From Chloroflexota bacterium (GTDB lineage: Bacteria > Chloroflexota > Dehalococcoidia > Bin125), in assembly GCA_009838915.1 (NCBI GenBank), contig VXQT01000030.1:1-47108 (forward strand): DNA of 47,108 nucleotides, read 5' to 3'. The notes under the pieces were generated by a model. That model did not search any database. It saw only the letters and a list, made by a program, of their open reading frames with translations, and was not told the DNA's origin. This document shows positions 7,666 to 16,007 of the stretch, piece by piece. Positions within the stretch are counted from its first letter, which is position 1, and every line of letters begins with the position of its first letter. Made by a program: the position numbers and the translations under genes.

Positions 7666-8511
7666 TCACTCCGGCTGGCAGTTGCGGCAGAACGATGTGA
7701 TCCGGCGATTGGGCGACACCTCCGAGATCGGACGGCTGCAACGAGGGCATGGTTGCCCGCCCTTGCGGTGCACGCGAAGGAAGTCCCGCGGTTTGCGATC
7801 GATACGGTTGCCAATCTCTTCTGCCGCGATTGATGACGCCCAGTCCAGGGTCTCCTGGATCGACTCGTACAGGCGAAGCCGGCGCGGTTCGTCAAGTCCC
7901 GAGATTTTGGCGAAGGGGTGGATGCCGGCCTGGAAGAGGATCTCGTCCGAGTAGGCGTTGCCGATGCCGGCGATGAATCGGGCATTGACGAGCGTGTTCT
8001 TCACCTGTCCGCGATGACGTTTCAGGCGCTTGAGAAACGCACCCTGGTCGAGCGCAGGGTCGAGCGCGTCCGGGCCCTGTTCGCTCAACACGGGAACCTG
8101 ATCGAGATCCTCGGAGTCGACGAGATAGACCTTACCCAGGTAGCGCTCGTCGATGTAGCGGATGCCGAACTCCGAGTCCGTGCCCTCGCCGTCGGCGTCG
8201 CTCTTGAATCGCAGGGTGAAACAGGTGCGGGCATGCGTCTTCCGCGTTCCGTCGGGTCCGTCGATCCACTGAAAACGGCCGTTCAGCATCGGATTGACCG
8301 CCATCACGCTGTCGCGGTCGGTCTCCATGAGCAGGAACTTGCCGTTGCGACGCACCGCTCGGAAGCGCGCGCCGAGCAACCCGGCTTCGAAGTCCTCGCG
8401 CGGCAGGCGGATCACGATCGGTTGCTGAATGTCGACGCCAGTGACCGTGCGACCGGCCAGTTGGGTGGTCAGGACCTGTGCGACATGCTGCAGCTCGGGG
8501 ATCTCGGGCAT
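7666..8511 (-). CDS. mutM: Formamidopyrimidine-DNA glycosylase (Fpg/MutM-type)
   Basis: This family excises oxidised purines such as 8-oxoguanine from DNA and cuts the abasic strand. The catalytic Pro2 and Glu3 are present (MPEIPELQ; the usual form is MPELPEVE), as is the lysine in RRNGKFLLM. The H2TH region is GQVKNTLVNARFIAGIGNAYSDEILF, and the C-terminal zinc finger has CPRC and CRNC. Length 281 is normal. The finger loop reads NRRITSFC rather than the usual R-G/S-T-x-xC, so substrate range could differ and a Nei-like activity cannot be excluded. It is the last gene of the minus-strand operon, 6 bases after pheA. Confidence 0.9.
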   Translation of the reverse strand: MPEIPELQHVAQVLTTQLAGRTVTGVDIQQPIVIRLPREDFEAGLLGARFRAVRRNGKFLLMETDRDSVMAVNPMLNGRFQWIDGPDGTRKTHARTCFTLRFKSDADGEGTDSEFGIRYIDERYLGKVYLVDSEDLDQVPVLSEQGPDALDPALDQGAFLKRLKRHRGQVKNTLVNARFIAGIGNAYSDEILFQAGIHPFAKISGLDEPRRLRLYESIQETLDWASSIAAEEIGNRIDRKPRDFLRVHRKGGQPCPRCSRPISEVSPNRRITSFCRNCQPE

Positions 8512-8517
8512 GGCGGT

Positions 8518-9375
8518 TCAGGTTCGGGTCGCCTTGGGATAACTGCCTACGATGCGCAGCCGTTCAACCACTTCGCCGACTTGCTGAAGCGCGCCTACGA
8601 GGGGCGGATCGGCGCGGTGTCCGTCGCAGTCGACGAGGAACAGGTAGGTGCCCAACTGTTCACGGGAGGGACGCGACTCAATCCGGGTCAAGTTGATGCC
8701 GGCCTTGGCAAAGCACTGCAGCGCTTCGAGCAGGGCGCCGGGCCGGTTGGCCGTGCTGAACAGGATCGTCGAGCGGTCATCGCCAGTCGGTTCATGATCG
8801 CGAGCAGCGAGCACGACGAAGCGGGTGGCATTGCGATGGTCGTCTTCGATCCCCGCCTCGAGGATGACTGCGTCGTGCAGGGCGGCGGCGCGCCGAGGTG
8901 CGATGGCGAGGGTGAAGTCACCAAGTTCCACGGCTCGAGCGACGGCCTGGGAGGTGGAGAGCGTGGCCTCGGTGCGGGCGTTGGGGAATCGGCGCTGCAG
9001 GTATCGCTGGCACTGTCCGAGCGCTTGCGGGTGGGAGTAGATTGCCTCGACCCTCGACGTGTCGGCAGTGGGTGCGGCGATCAGGCAATGCTCGATGGGG
9101 ATGACGATCTCGTTGCAAATGGCGAGCGAGTCGATCTGGTGGATAATCAGATCGTGGGTCTCTCCGACCGCGCCGGCGAGCGAGTTCTCGAACGGCAAGA
9201 CGGCGAAGTCGGCACGCCCTGTGGCGGCGGCCTCGGCGGACGCAGTGATGCTGGGATACGGAGCGAGCTCGGCCCGGCGGCCGGCGGGTACGCAGAGCGA
9301 AGCGGCCTGCTCGGTGAAGGTACCCGGCGGTCCGAGGTATGCGATGTTGATCGGCCGGTCGCTGTGGTCTGGCAT
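8518..9375 (-). CDS. pheA: Prephenate dehydratase
   Basis: Converts prephenate to phenylpyruvate in phenylalanine synthesis. The 285-residue protein is the monofunctional form without a chorismate mutase domain. The catalytic part starts INIAYLGPPGTFTEQAA and contains the conserved ATRFVVLA motif (usual TRF) near residue 183. A C-terminal ACT domain follows from about 200 (STILFSTANRPGALLEALQCF, then ESRPSREQLGTYLFLVD), which in this family gives feedback control by phenylalanine. It lies 4 bases after a trkA gene and 6 before mutM in the same operon. Confidence 0.95.
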   Translation of the reverse strand: MPDHSDRPINIAYLGPPGTFTEQAASLCVPAGRRAELAPYPSITASAEAAATGRADFAVLPFENSLAGAVGETHDLIIHQIDSLAICNEIVIPIEHCLIAAPTADTSRVEAIYSHPQALGQCQRYLQRRFPNARTEATLSTSQAVARAVELGDFTLAIAPRRAAALHDAVILEAGIEDDHRNATRFVVLAARDHEPTGDDRSTILFSTANRPGALLEALQCFAKAGINLTRIESRPSREQLGTYLFLVDCDGHRADPPLVGALQQVGEVVERLRIVGSYPKATRT

Positions 9376-9379
9376 GTGT

Positions 9380-10042
9380 TCAGGACGTTCCCGTCAGGGC
9401 CTCATGCAGTGAAGCCTGGTACTGGGGCTGGGTCACGGCAATGACGACGTCGGCGGCCTGGATCAGCGTGTTGGGACCGGGCACTTCAGGCTGATCGTCA
9501 TCGCGGATGATTAGCGCCAGCACGGTGTGCGGCGGCAGCGCCAGATCGCGGACAGTGCAGCCGACGGCCGGCGCAAGCTGGGGGATGGTCACCTCGGAGA
9601 GAACGAAGGCTGTAGAGCGTAGCTGGGTCAGGCGCGAGAGACCGGCACTGACTTCTTGCTCGATTGCATTGACAATCGCGGCGGTGGCGGAGATCGTGTA
9701 ATCGAAGCCGAGCGTGCGGAAGATGCGTTCATTGCGCGGATCGTTGATCCGAGCGATGACCTTGGCGACGTTGAAGCGAGTTTGCGCGGTCTGGGCCACG
9801 GCGAGATTTGCCTGGTCGCGGCCGGTGCACGCGACGACGACATTGGCGCGGTTCATGCCTGCGGCGCGCTGGACGTGGATTTCAGCGCCATCGCCGAGCA
9901 AGGCGACCTCGCCGAGTTCGTTGTTGATCGACCAGGCAGTGTTGGCGTCGCGCTCGACCACACACACTTCGTGACCCATGCGGATCAGGTCTCGCGCTGC
10001 GCCTCGACCAACCTTGCCCCCGCCGACGATGATGATGTACAT
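9380..10042 (-). CDS. trkA: TrkA family potassium-transport regulatory protein (RCK_N + RCK_C)
   Basis: The 220-residue protein has an N-terminal Rossmann RCK domain (MYIIIVGGGKVGRGAARDLI, conserved acidic VVERD, then GDGAE) that binds NAD(H) or ATP, and a C-terminal RCK_C domain from about residue 140 (LSEVTIPQLAPAVGCTVRDLALPP). Such proteins gate Trk/Ktr potassium channels from the cytoplasmic side. Its start codon shares one base with the stop of the neighbouring shorter TrkA gene (TGATG), so the two are coupled. No membrane subunit is encoded in this window. Confidence 0.9.
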   Translation of the reverse strand: MYIIIVGGGKVGRGAARDLIRMGHEVCVVERDANTAWSINNELGEVALLGDGAEIHVQRAAGMNRANVVVACTGRDQANLAVAQTAQTRFNVAKVIARINDPRNERIFRTLGFDYTISATAAIVNAIEQEVSAGLSRLTQLRSTAFVLSEVTIPQLAPAVGCTVRDLALPPHTVLALIIRDDDQPEVPGPNTLIQAADVVIAVTQPQYQASLHEALTGTS

Positions 10043-10491
10043 CAGCGCTCCTCCGCAGTGCTGTCGGGAGCGTCGAGTGCTGGATTGCTGTTCTGGCCGA
10101 AGGCGGCTTCGCGCACCATCTCGTCCAGGATCCTCGTGGGGTTGACCACGTTGATGCCAAGCTGACGATAGACATCGGCGCGTTCCGGATCGTAGATACG
10201 CGCGACGACGCGAGGTGCGCCGTGAATGTGCTTGGCGACCTGGACGGCCATCGCGTTGCGGTTGTCGCCATTGGCCAGCGCAAGAAAGATGTCGGCCGCG
10301 GGCACGCCGGCAGCCTGCTGGACATCGATGTCCTCACCGGCGCCGACGATGGTGACGCCTCGAAAGTCGTCTTCGAGCCAGTTGAAAGCGGCCGAATCGA
10401 CATCGATCACCGTCACGCGATGCCCTTCATGGTCGAGTTCGCGAGCCAGCGTCGAACCCAGTCGTCCACATCCCATGATCACGACGCGCAT
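10042..10491 (-). CDS. TrkA-N (RCK_N only) protein
   Basis: Starting at ATG 10491 this is a 149-residue Rossmann protein: MRVVIMGCGRLGSTLARELD, then VTVIDVDSAAFNWL. The nucleotide-binding core is intact but the RCK_C domain is missing; after the core there are about 25 Ser/Asn/Asp-rich residues. The frame stays open upstream to 10695, but that part lies antisense to the usp gene and is not TrkA-like. Paired TrkA genes of this kind (ceoB/ceoC type) occur in Actinobacteria and Chloroflexi and are thought to act as hetero-oligomers. It starts 25 bases after the universal stress protein gene. Confidence 0.87.
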   Translation of the reverse strand: MRVVIMGCGRLGSTLARELDHEGHRVTVIDVDSAAFNWLEDDFRGVTIVGAGEDIDVQQAAGVPAADIFLALANGDNRNAMAVQVAKHIHGAPRVVARIYDPERADVYRQLGINVVNPTRILDEMVREAAFGQNSNPALDAPDSTAEER

Positions 10492-10516
10492 GACGAGACG
10501 TCTCGTTTCCCCGGAG

Positions 10517-11032
10517 CTAGCGTTCGCCCGCGGGCTGATCGGCGAAGGCGCTTTGGTTGAGCGCAGGCTCGCGGACGACCACGACTTCGCAGGGTGCGTG
10601 GGAGAGGATGTAGTCGGCGGTGTGACCAAGGTCGATGCCGGCGCCGGAACGCCGCGCCAATGCGGTCTGTTCGCCGCCGCTGGAATGCACCGCATTGGCG
10701 TGAGAAACGCCGAGCACGAGGAGGTCGACCTGATCGGTGGCCGCGGTGTCTACCACAGCCGGTCCCGCGTTGCGGGCTTGCAGCAGGATGGCGTCGCACG
10801 CGACCCGGGCCTGCCGCGCGGCGGCCTCGGCTTCGGCCAGGCAGGCCTCTCCGAGTGCCGACTGTTGCGGCAGGTCGCTGTCGACGGGATAGGCGCGGTC
10901 GACTTCGACCACATAGATCGGATGGACGCGAGACTTACGCCGCTCGACACGGGCGAGTTGCAAGGCGATCTCCAGCGCGCGGCGCGCCTCGGGCGAGCGG
11001 TCGAAGGGAACCAGGACCGAGATTCCTGACAT
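10517..11032 (-). CDS. Universal stress protein (UspA family)
   Basis: The 171-residue protein begins MSGISVLVPFDRSPEARRALEIALQLA, typical of UspA. Later conserved stretches are VDLLVLGVSHANAV and, at the C-terminus, GHTADYILSHAPCEVVVVREP. The ATP-binding G-2x-G-9x-G(S/T) motif is changed, because extra residues lie between LGVSH and GHTAD, so ATP binding is uncertain. ATG 11032 is chosen because upstream codons in the same frame have no family resemblance. Placed between a phosphoesterase and two TrkA genes, it may take part in stress control of ion uptake (inference from context). Confidence 0.85.
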   Translation of the reverse strand: MSGISVLVPFDRSPEARRALEIALQLARVERRKSRVHPIYVVEVDRAYPVDSDLPQQSALGEACLAEAEAAARQARVACDAILLQARNAGPAVVDTAATDQVDLLVLGVSHANAVHSSGGEQTALARRSGAGIDLGHTADYILSHAPCEVVVVREPALNQSAFADQPAGER

Positions 11033-11091
11033 GTCCGTAGCGTATTCGCTGCGCAGCGACGCTGGCCAACTCGCGGGAGGCGAACGGCGCT

Positions 11092-11667
11092 TCAGTACAC
11101 GTACTTGGGCTGTTCGCGGATCACATGGGAACCGTGCTCGTCGAGTTGCTCGAGCCAGGCGTGCAGGCGTCCGTTCTCGATCTCGATGAAGCCGAGCGTG
11201 CCCAGGCGGGTGTCGAGATTGCGCGGGTACATCGGGCTGCCGGGATTGATCAGCAGCACGCCGCGAATGGTCTCGATCGATGCGACGTGCGTGTCGCCAT
11301 GCACGACGACGTGTCGGGGACCGCCGAAGTAGTGGTCCATCATCGATTCGACGGTCCGATACGGCGGCCACTCAGGTAGCGCCATGTCGTGCGTCAGACC
11401 AAAGCGGAAGCCCTCGAACTCGAGGTTCCAGGCCTCGCGCAGACGCGGATCGTCGGGCTGAACCGGTCGGCCGCCGGAGCCGTCGTCGCCATTGCCGCGG
11501 GCCACGTAGATCGGCGCGACCTGTTCGAGCTTGTCGATCAGTGCGATGTCGTGGATGTCGCCGCCGTGCAGCAGCACGTCGGCGGTTGCGATGCGCTCCC
11601 AGAGCTGCGGCCACAACTCGGTGCCCGCCTCGGGCACGTGGGTGTCGGAGATGAGGCCAATGCGCAT
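11092..11667 (-). CDS. Calcineurin-like metallophosphoesterase (YfcE/MJ0936 type)
   Basis: The 191-residue protein has the ordered metal-binding motifs of this superfamily: MRIGLISDTHVPE (DxH), LLHGGDIHD (GDxxD-like), YVARGNGDD (GNxD), LTHDM and VVHGDTHVASIE (GHTH-like, here GDTH). It would hydrolyse a phosphodiester or phosphomonoester; the substrate is unknown. In the GDTH motif the first histidine of the usual GHTH is Asp. It is the first gene of the minus-strand operon and diverges from the ABC transporter genes across 93 bases; an alternative start 7 codons upstream (ATG 11688) exists. Confidence 0.87.
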   Translation of the reverse strand: MRIGLISDTHVPEAGTELWPQLWERIATADVLLHGGDIHDIALIDKLEQVAPIYVARGNGDDGSGGRPVQPDDPRLREAWNLEFEGFRFGLTHDMALPEWPPYRTVESMMDHYFGGPRHVVVHGDTHVASIETIRGVLLINPGSPMYPRNLDTRLGTLGFIEIENGRLHAWLEQLDEHGSHVIREQPKYVY

Positions 11668-11760
11668 GGTTGATAGCCTAACGGTCATTGGAACGGACTC
11701 GGCCACGGAAGTGTCGTTGTCCGGGCGAAGATCACGGCGACCATCACACCGTGCGGCGCT

Positions 11761-12825
11761 ATGGGGAGAGGCAGCGAGTTGGTTCGACGGATCGAGCGAC
11801 TGGCGAATGAGGGTTGGTTGCGCTGGGCGGTGTTGGCCGGTCTGGTCGCGCTGGCCATGATCGCCGCCTACGTTTGCCGGGTCGACCGGGAGACGGCGCT
11901 GATCGCCGGCACTGGGGCACTGCCGGAGACCGACATCCGGGTGGCGATGATCACGCACGGCGGAATCGGCGATCCGTTCTGGGACGAAGTGGCGGCAGGG
12001 GCGTTCGCGGCGCAGCGCGAGTTTGGCATCGAGCTCCTGTATGACGGCGACGGCAACGTAAACGAGCAGGTTCGCCTGGTCGACAATGTGGTTGCCCTCG
12101 GTTACGACCTCTTGATCGTTTCGCTCGCGGACCCGGATGCGCTGGAGGACTCGATTCGTTCTGCGGTGCGCGCCGGCTTAACGGTGATGACAATCAACTC
12201 GGGTGAAGAACGGGGCAGGGAGTTTGGCGCCGTCACACATTTCGGTCAGCCGGACGGGGTGGCCGGATTGGGCGCAGGCGAGCGCCTGGCCTCTGAGGGC
12301 GTGACGAAGCTGCTCTGCCTGATCCACGAAGCCGGCAACGTCGGACTTGAGTCGCGTTGCGCTAATGCGGGCCTGGCGATGGAAGCGGCAGGCGGATCGA
12401 TGCAACGGCTGTTCGTGACGGGAACGGCAGACCGAATCTCGACGACGGGAGAGATCGCAGCAGTGTTGCAGGCCGATGAGAGCATCGACGGCGTGCTGGC
12501 GCTGAATTCGACCATCGCCGAGCTGGCGTTGGACGCGATTGCGTCGTCGGGATCGCCGGCGAAACTCGCCACATTCGACGTGTCGCCTGCGATTCTGGAA
12601 TCGATCGAAGCGGGTGATGTGTTGTTCGCGGTCGACCAGCAGGCCTACTTGCAGGGATTCTTACCGATCTTGTACGCCTACATTTTCTCGCTGGAACCGA
12701 CCGCGGAGACTCACGGAGTATTGAGCGGAATGGAACGATGGGCCGCTTCGGGACGGTTGGTCACGGGTCCAGGCTTCGTGGACAAGTCGAACGCCCGGCG
12801 ATTCCCACAGTTGGGCGGCGAGTAA
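11761..12825 (+). CDS. Sugar-type ABC transporter substrate-binding protein, copy 1
   Basis: The 354-residue protein has an N-terminal membrane segment (LRWAVLAGLVALAMIAAYV) and then a periplasmic-binding fold of the ribose/simple-sugar class: AMITHGGIGDPFWDEVAAGAF, LVDNVVALGYDLLIVSLADPD and FAVDQQAYLQGFLPILYAY. Cys39 follows AYV, which is not a good lipobox, so anchoring by an uncleaved helix is more likely. Its C-terminus (GPGFVDKSNA) matches that of the next gene, a paralogue that shares one base with its stop. The ligand cannot be read from sequence. ATG 11761 has no clear ribosome binding site; a TTG at 11779 follows GGAGAGG and is an alternative. Confidence 0.85.
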   Translation: MGRGSELVRRIERLANEGWLRWAVLAGLVALAMIAAYVCRVDRETALIAGTGALPETDIRVAMITHGGIGDPFWDEVAAGAFAAQREFGIELLYDGDGNVNEQVRLVDNVVALGYDLLIVSLADPDALEDSIRSAVRAGLTVMTINSGEERGREFGAVTHFGQPDGVAGLGAGERLASEGVTKLLCLIHEAGNVGLESRCANAGLAMEAAGGSMQRLFVTGTADRISTTGEIAAVLQADESIDGVLALNSTIAELALDAIASSGSPAKLATFDVSPAILESIEAGDVLFAVDQQAYLQGFLPILYAYIFSLEPTAETHGVLSGMERWAASGRLVTGPGFVDKSNARRFPQLGGE

Positions 12826-13898
12826 TGATCGCCCAGTGGTTCGCAAGAGTGAACGGAACGGGCAGCAGGCGTTTCTGTGTGATGTTTGCGCTGGTCTCGG
12901 CGGCGCTCATCGCGAGCGCATGCTATGAGGCGGCCAGGGAGCGATTGGTCCTTGATGACGCGGCGCCGATGTCGGTCGCCATCATCGTGCACGGCGCGCC
13001 CGGTGATCCATTCTGGGAAGAGGTGCGGGCCGGCGCCGAGGACGCGGCGCGAACGTTCGACGTGAATCTGTTCTGGCGTTCCACGCCCGACGGCAGTGAG
13101 CGCGTGAGATTGATCGACGAGGTAGTGCAACAGGGTTTCGACGTGATTGTCGTAAGCCTGTCCGACCCGGACCCAGTGGCCGAGGTGGTGAGCGACGCCC
13201 TGCTGATTGGCGTCACCGTGTATGTGATCAATGCCGGCGACGCGATTGGGTCCGAGTTGGGCGTTGATTCTTATTTTGGACAGGTCGAGACGGTCGCCGG
13301 CCTGGCGGTTGGCGATCGACTCACGGAAGTCGGCGCCACGCACCTGCTCTGCGTCAAACACGAGGAACGGAACGTCGCACTCGACACGCGGTGTTCGCGG
13401 GCGGGTCAGAGGGTCGGCGCACTCACGGAGCTTTACGTCGATCCGGAAGGACCCGTTGGCGAGCAAGTCGAGGCCGCCATTCGGGCGGATTCGACGATCG
13501 ATGCGGTGTTGACGATGAACACCCTGTTGATGAGCGAGGCGACGGACGCGATTGACCGTATTCGTGAGACGGATACGCGTTCGATTGTGCACGCGGTGTT
13601 CGAGCTGAATGATCTCGTCCTGGATGCGATTGAGAACGGCACTGTGTTGTTTGCAGTCGACCAGCAGCCGTACCTCCAGGGTTACCTCCCGGTCGCGTAT
13701 TCCAGGTTGACCCAGTACTCGCATCGCACGCAAGGCGATGAGCTGGCTGACGCGCTCTTGCAGTGGATTGCGGGCCGAGGTGTACTGGTGGGTCCGGGAT
13801 TCGTGGACCAGGGCAATGTTGACCGCGTGCGCAGCGCCACGCAACGGAGCCAGACGCCAAGCGGCACGGACGAGCAATCGACCGAGGAAACCGAGTAG
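12825..13898 (+). CDS. Sugar-type ABC transporter substrate-binding lipoprotein, copy 2
   Basis: This 357-residue paralogue of the preceding protein shares the same motif order: IIVHGAPGDPFWEEVRAGAED, RLIDEVVQQGFDVIVVSLSDPD, LLCVKHEERNVALDTRCSRAG, FAVDQQPYLQGYLPVAY and GPGFVDQGN. It has a lipoprotein signal: RR, a hydrophobic run, then ALIASAC with Cys33 as the probable lipidated residue. ATG 12825 overlaps the previous TAA by one base. The pair looks like an old tandem duplication that has diverged. The two may bind different ligands and share one permease. Confidence 0.85.
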   Translation: MIAQWFARVNGTGSRRFCVMFALVSAALIASACYEAARERLVLDDAAPMSVAIIVHGAPGDPFWEEVRAGAEDAARTFDVNLFWRSTPDGSERVRLIDEVVQQGFDVIVVSLSDPDPVAEVVSDALLIGVTVYVINAGDAIGSELGVDSYFGQVETVAGLAVGDRLTEVGATHLLCVKHEERNVALDTRCSRAGQRVGALTELYVDPEGPVGEQVEAAIRADSTIDAVLTMNTLLMSEATDAIDRIRETDTRSIVHAVFELNDLVLDAIENGTVLFAVDQQPYLQGYLPVAYSRLTQYSHRTQGDELADALLQWIAGRGVLVGPGFVDQGNVDRVRSATQRSQTPSGTDEQSTEETE

Positions 13899-13931
13899 AT
13901 TGCGGAAATCCGCTTGAGAACAGGGGACGCG

Positions 13932-14972
13932 GTGTCACTATTGCAGCTACCGGCATACAGCAATGCACGCCCTTGGGTGAGAACCGCGGTTCTCCGGCCT
14001 GAGCTTGGGTCCCTGGTGGCGGCGGCGTTGTTGTTCATCTTCTTCAGCATTGCCAGCTCCGGCGCAATGCTGGAGGTTCCCACGATCGCCAGGGTGCTGG
14101 ACACCGCCTGGCCGTACGGGATCATTGCAGTTGCTGTTGGTCTGCTGATGATCAGCGGCGAGTTCGACTTGTCCGCGGGTGTGATGGTCGGTACGGCGGG
14201 CGCGCTATTGGGTGTGATGGCGACCGAGTGGGGGATGAACCTGTGGGCGGCGGTGTTTCTCTCACTGCTGGTCTGTCTGGCTCTGGGACTCTGGAACGGG
14301 GTCCTTGTCGTCTGGACCGGTCTGCCCTCGTTCGTGATCACTCTAGGGACCTTCTTTGGCCTGCGTGGAGCGAACGTGGCACTATCCAAGTACTTCACCG
14401 GCGATGCCTTGATTGAGAACATTGATGATGCCGGTGGATACGACTCGCTACACACGATTGTGGCGACGGTGTTTGGTACCGCGCCGTCCGACTTCCGTGT
14501 ATCGCTGATCTGGTGGGCGGCGTTCATCCTGATTGCGACGTGGATTCTGTGGCGGACGAAGATCGGCAATTGGATCTTCGCATCCGGCGGCGACCGGGAC
14601 GCAGCGCGTGCGGTCGGCGTTCCGGTCAATGGCACCAAGATCGGGCTGTTTATGCTGACCGCCGGCGCGGCCTGGTTTGTCGGTGTCAGCAGCGCGATTC
14701 GCTATACGTCGGTGCAGGCGGGGCAAGGCGTAGGCCAGGAGTTCTTTTACATCATTGCGGCGGTGGTCGGCGGCTGCCGCATGGCCGGTGGCTACGGATC
14801 GGCCGTCGGTCCGGCGATCGGTGCGTTGATCTGGGGCATCGCCTTCGTTGGGATTCCCCACGCGGGATGGAACTCCGATTGGCGCTGGGCCTTCCTCGGC
14901 GTCCTGTTGCTGGTTGCCACCCTGATCAACCACGTCGTGGGCGAGCGGGTGCGAACCGCGAGGTCGGGTTAG
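13932..14972 (+). CDS. Sugar-type ABC transporter permease (RbsC/BPD_transp_2 family)
   Basis: A polytopic membrane protein with about 8 to 10 hydrophobic segments. Family landmarks are ISGEFDLSAGVMVGTAGALLG (the GxxDLSVG-like motif), GLPSFVITLGTFFGLRG, the cytoplasmic coupling loop GGDRDAARAVGVPVNGTKIG and AAVVGGCRMAGGYGSAVGPAIG. It forms the channel of a simple-sugar-type importer with the neighbouring binding proteins and ATPase. GTG 13932 follows AGGGGA closely; a TTG at 13914 is an alternative that adds 6 residues. With one permease gene, a homodimeric channel is expected. Confidence 0.87.
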   Translation: MSLLQLPAYSNARPWVRTAVLRPELGSLVAAALLFIFFSIASSGAMLEVPTIARVLDTAWPYGIIAVAVGLLMISGEFDLSAGVMVGTAGALLGVMATEWGMNLWAAVFLSLLVCLALGLWNGVLVVWTGLPSFVITLGTFFGLRGANVALSKYFTGDALIENIDDAGGYDSLHTIVATVFGTAPSDFRVSLIWWAAFILIATWILWRTKIGNWIFASGGDRDAARAVGVPVNGTKIGLFMLTAGAAWFVGVSSAIRYTSVQAGQGVGQEFFYIIAAVVGGCRMAGGYGSAVGPAIGALIWGIAFVGIPHAGWNSDWRWAFLGVLLLVATLINHVVGERVRTARSG

Positions 14973-14996
14973 CCGACTGAAGTTGGAGCGGAACTG

Positions 14997-15887
14997 ATGA
15001 GCGAGACGACGGACACGCCCGGCATGAGCGATACGAGCGACGCCAATGAGTTGAATGCGCAGAGCGACGAGGCCCCGGCTCCTCGCGCGGAAGAGTCAGG
15101 CGCCGAGTCCTCCGAGCCGCCGGTGCTGGAGGTGCGCGGTCTGGGCCGGCGGTTTGGTTCGGTGCTGGCTCTGGAAGACGTGAACGTCTCGCTGCACGCA
15201 GGTGAAGTGACCTGCGTCGTGGGCGACAACGGCGCGGGCAAGTCGGTGTTCATCAAGATGTTGTGCGGGCTCATTGCGCCCAGCAGCGGCGAGATCCTGT
15301 TGGACGGTGACCCGACCGAGTTCAGTTCGCCGCGGCAGGCTCGGTCGCAGGGCATCGTGGCGGTCTACCAGGACCTCGCATTGGCGCCACTCATGTCGCT
15401 GTGGCGGAATTTCTTCATGGGCGCTGAACCGGTCAAGGGTTGGGGCATTTTTCAACGCTTCGACGTGGCCTTCGCGAAGCAAGCAATGCAAGCCGAACTC
15501 GAAAAGCTGGGCGTGGACCTGGGTGATCCCGATCGCGCGGCTCACACGCTGTCGGGCGGTGAGCGTCAAGGTCTGGCGATTGCGCGGGCGCTCTACTACG
15601 GAGCGCGCGTGTTGATCCTGGATGAGCCGACGTCGGCGCTGGGCGTGAGGCAATCGGGTGCGGTGTTGCGGTTGATACGCCGCGCCGCGCAGCAGGGCAC
15701 CGCTGTCGTCCTGGTGACGCCCAAACCGCAGCACGCGTTCTGGGTGGGCGATCGCTTCCTGGTCTTCCAGCGCGGACGGTTGGTGGAGGATCGCAAGAGC
15801 GAGACGCTGACGCTGGAGAGCCTCTCCTATCTGATGGCTGGCGGGACCGAGGTGGAGGAACTTGAGACCGCCATCGCCACCGCCTAG
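14997..15887 (+). CDS. Sugar-type ABC transporter ATP-binding protein with altered H-loop
   Basis: A single nucleotide-binding domain (296 residues; RbsA-type proteins carry two) after an acidic Ser/Glu/Ala-rich N-terminus of about 42 residues. Walker A is GDNGAGKSV at 76-84, the Q-loop is VYQDL (Gln125), the signature LSGGERQG begins at 185, and Walker B VLILDE ends at Glu210. The expected switch histidine of the H-loop (family form THNxxHA) is Pro242 in TPKPQHA, and the residue after GKS is Val instead of Thr. ATP hydrolysis may therefore be slowed. The stop is followed by an inverted repeat at 15907-15924. Confidence 0.87.
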   Translation: MSETTDTPGMSDTSDANELNAQSDEAPAPRAEESGAESSEPPVLEVRGLGRRFGSVLALEDVNVSLHAGEVTCVVGDNGAGKSVFIKMLCGLIAPSSGEILLDGDPTEFSSPRQARSQGIVAVYQDLALAPLMSLWRNFFMGAEPVKGWGIFQRFDVAFAKQAMQAELEKLGVDLGDPDRAAHTLSGGERQGLAIARALYYGARVLILDEPTSALGVRQSGAVLRLIRRAAQQGTAVVLVTPKPQHAFWVGDRFLVFQRGRLVEDRKSETLTLESLSYLMAGGTEVEELETAIATA

Positions 15888-15906
15888 GGCGCGTCTGCGG
15901 TGGCGA

Positions 15907-15924
15907 TACGCGAGTTCTCGCGTA
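15907..15924 (+). terminator. Perfect inverted repeat after the ABC operon, possible terminator
   Basis: TACGCGAG at 15907-15914 and CTCGCGTA at 15917-15924 are exact reverse complements separated by TT, so the RNA would fold into a 7-pair stem with a 4-base loop. It lies 20 bases after the ATPase stop and 84 bases before pdxS. No U-tract follows, so it is not a classical intrinsic terminator. It could be a U-less terminator or an operator for a dimeric regulator of pdxST. Confidence 0.35.
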
Positions 15925-16007
15925 CGGCTCGCCTCGGGTCGCGCCGTTCATGATCGCACAACGAGCGCGATAGACTGACGACGATTACAACCGCGAGGGG
16001 TGACGCG

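Noticed and set aside
7918-9444. Open frame of about 508 codons on the plus strand over mutM and pheA
   Set aside because: Antisense to two enzymes with intact catalytic motifs. No motif of its own.
10492-11371. Upstream in-frame extensions of the short TrkA gene (to 10695) and the Usp gene (to 11371)
   Set aside because: The extra residues are antisense to neighbouring genes and match nothing; starts at 10491 and 11032 give family-like N-termini.
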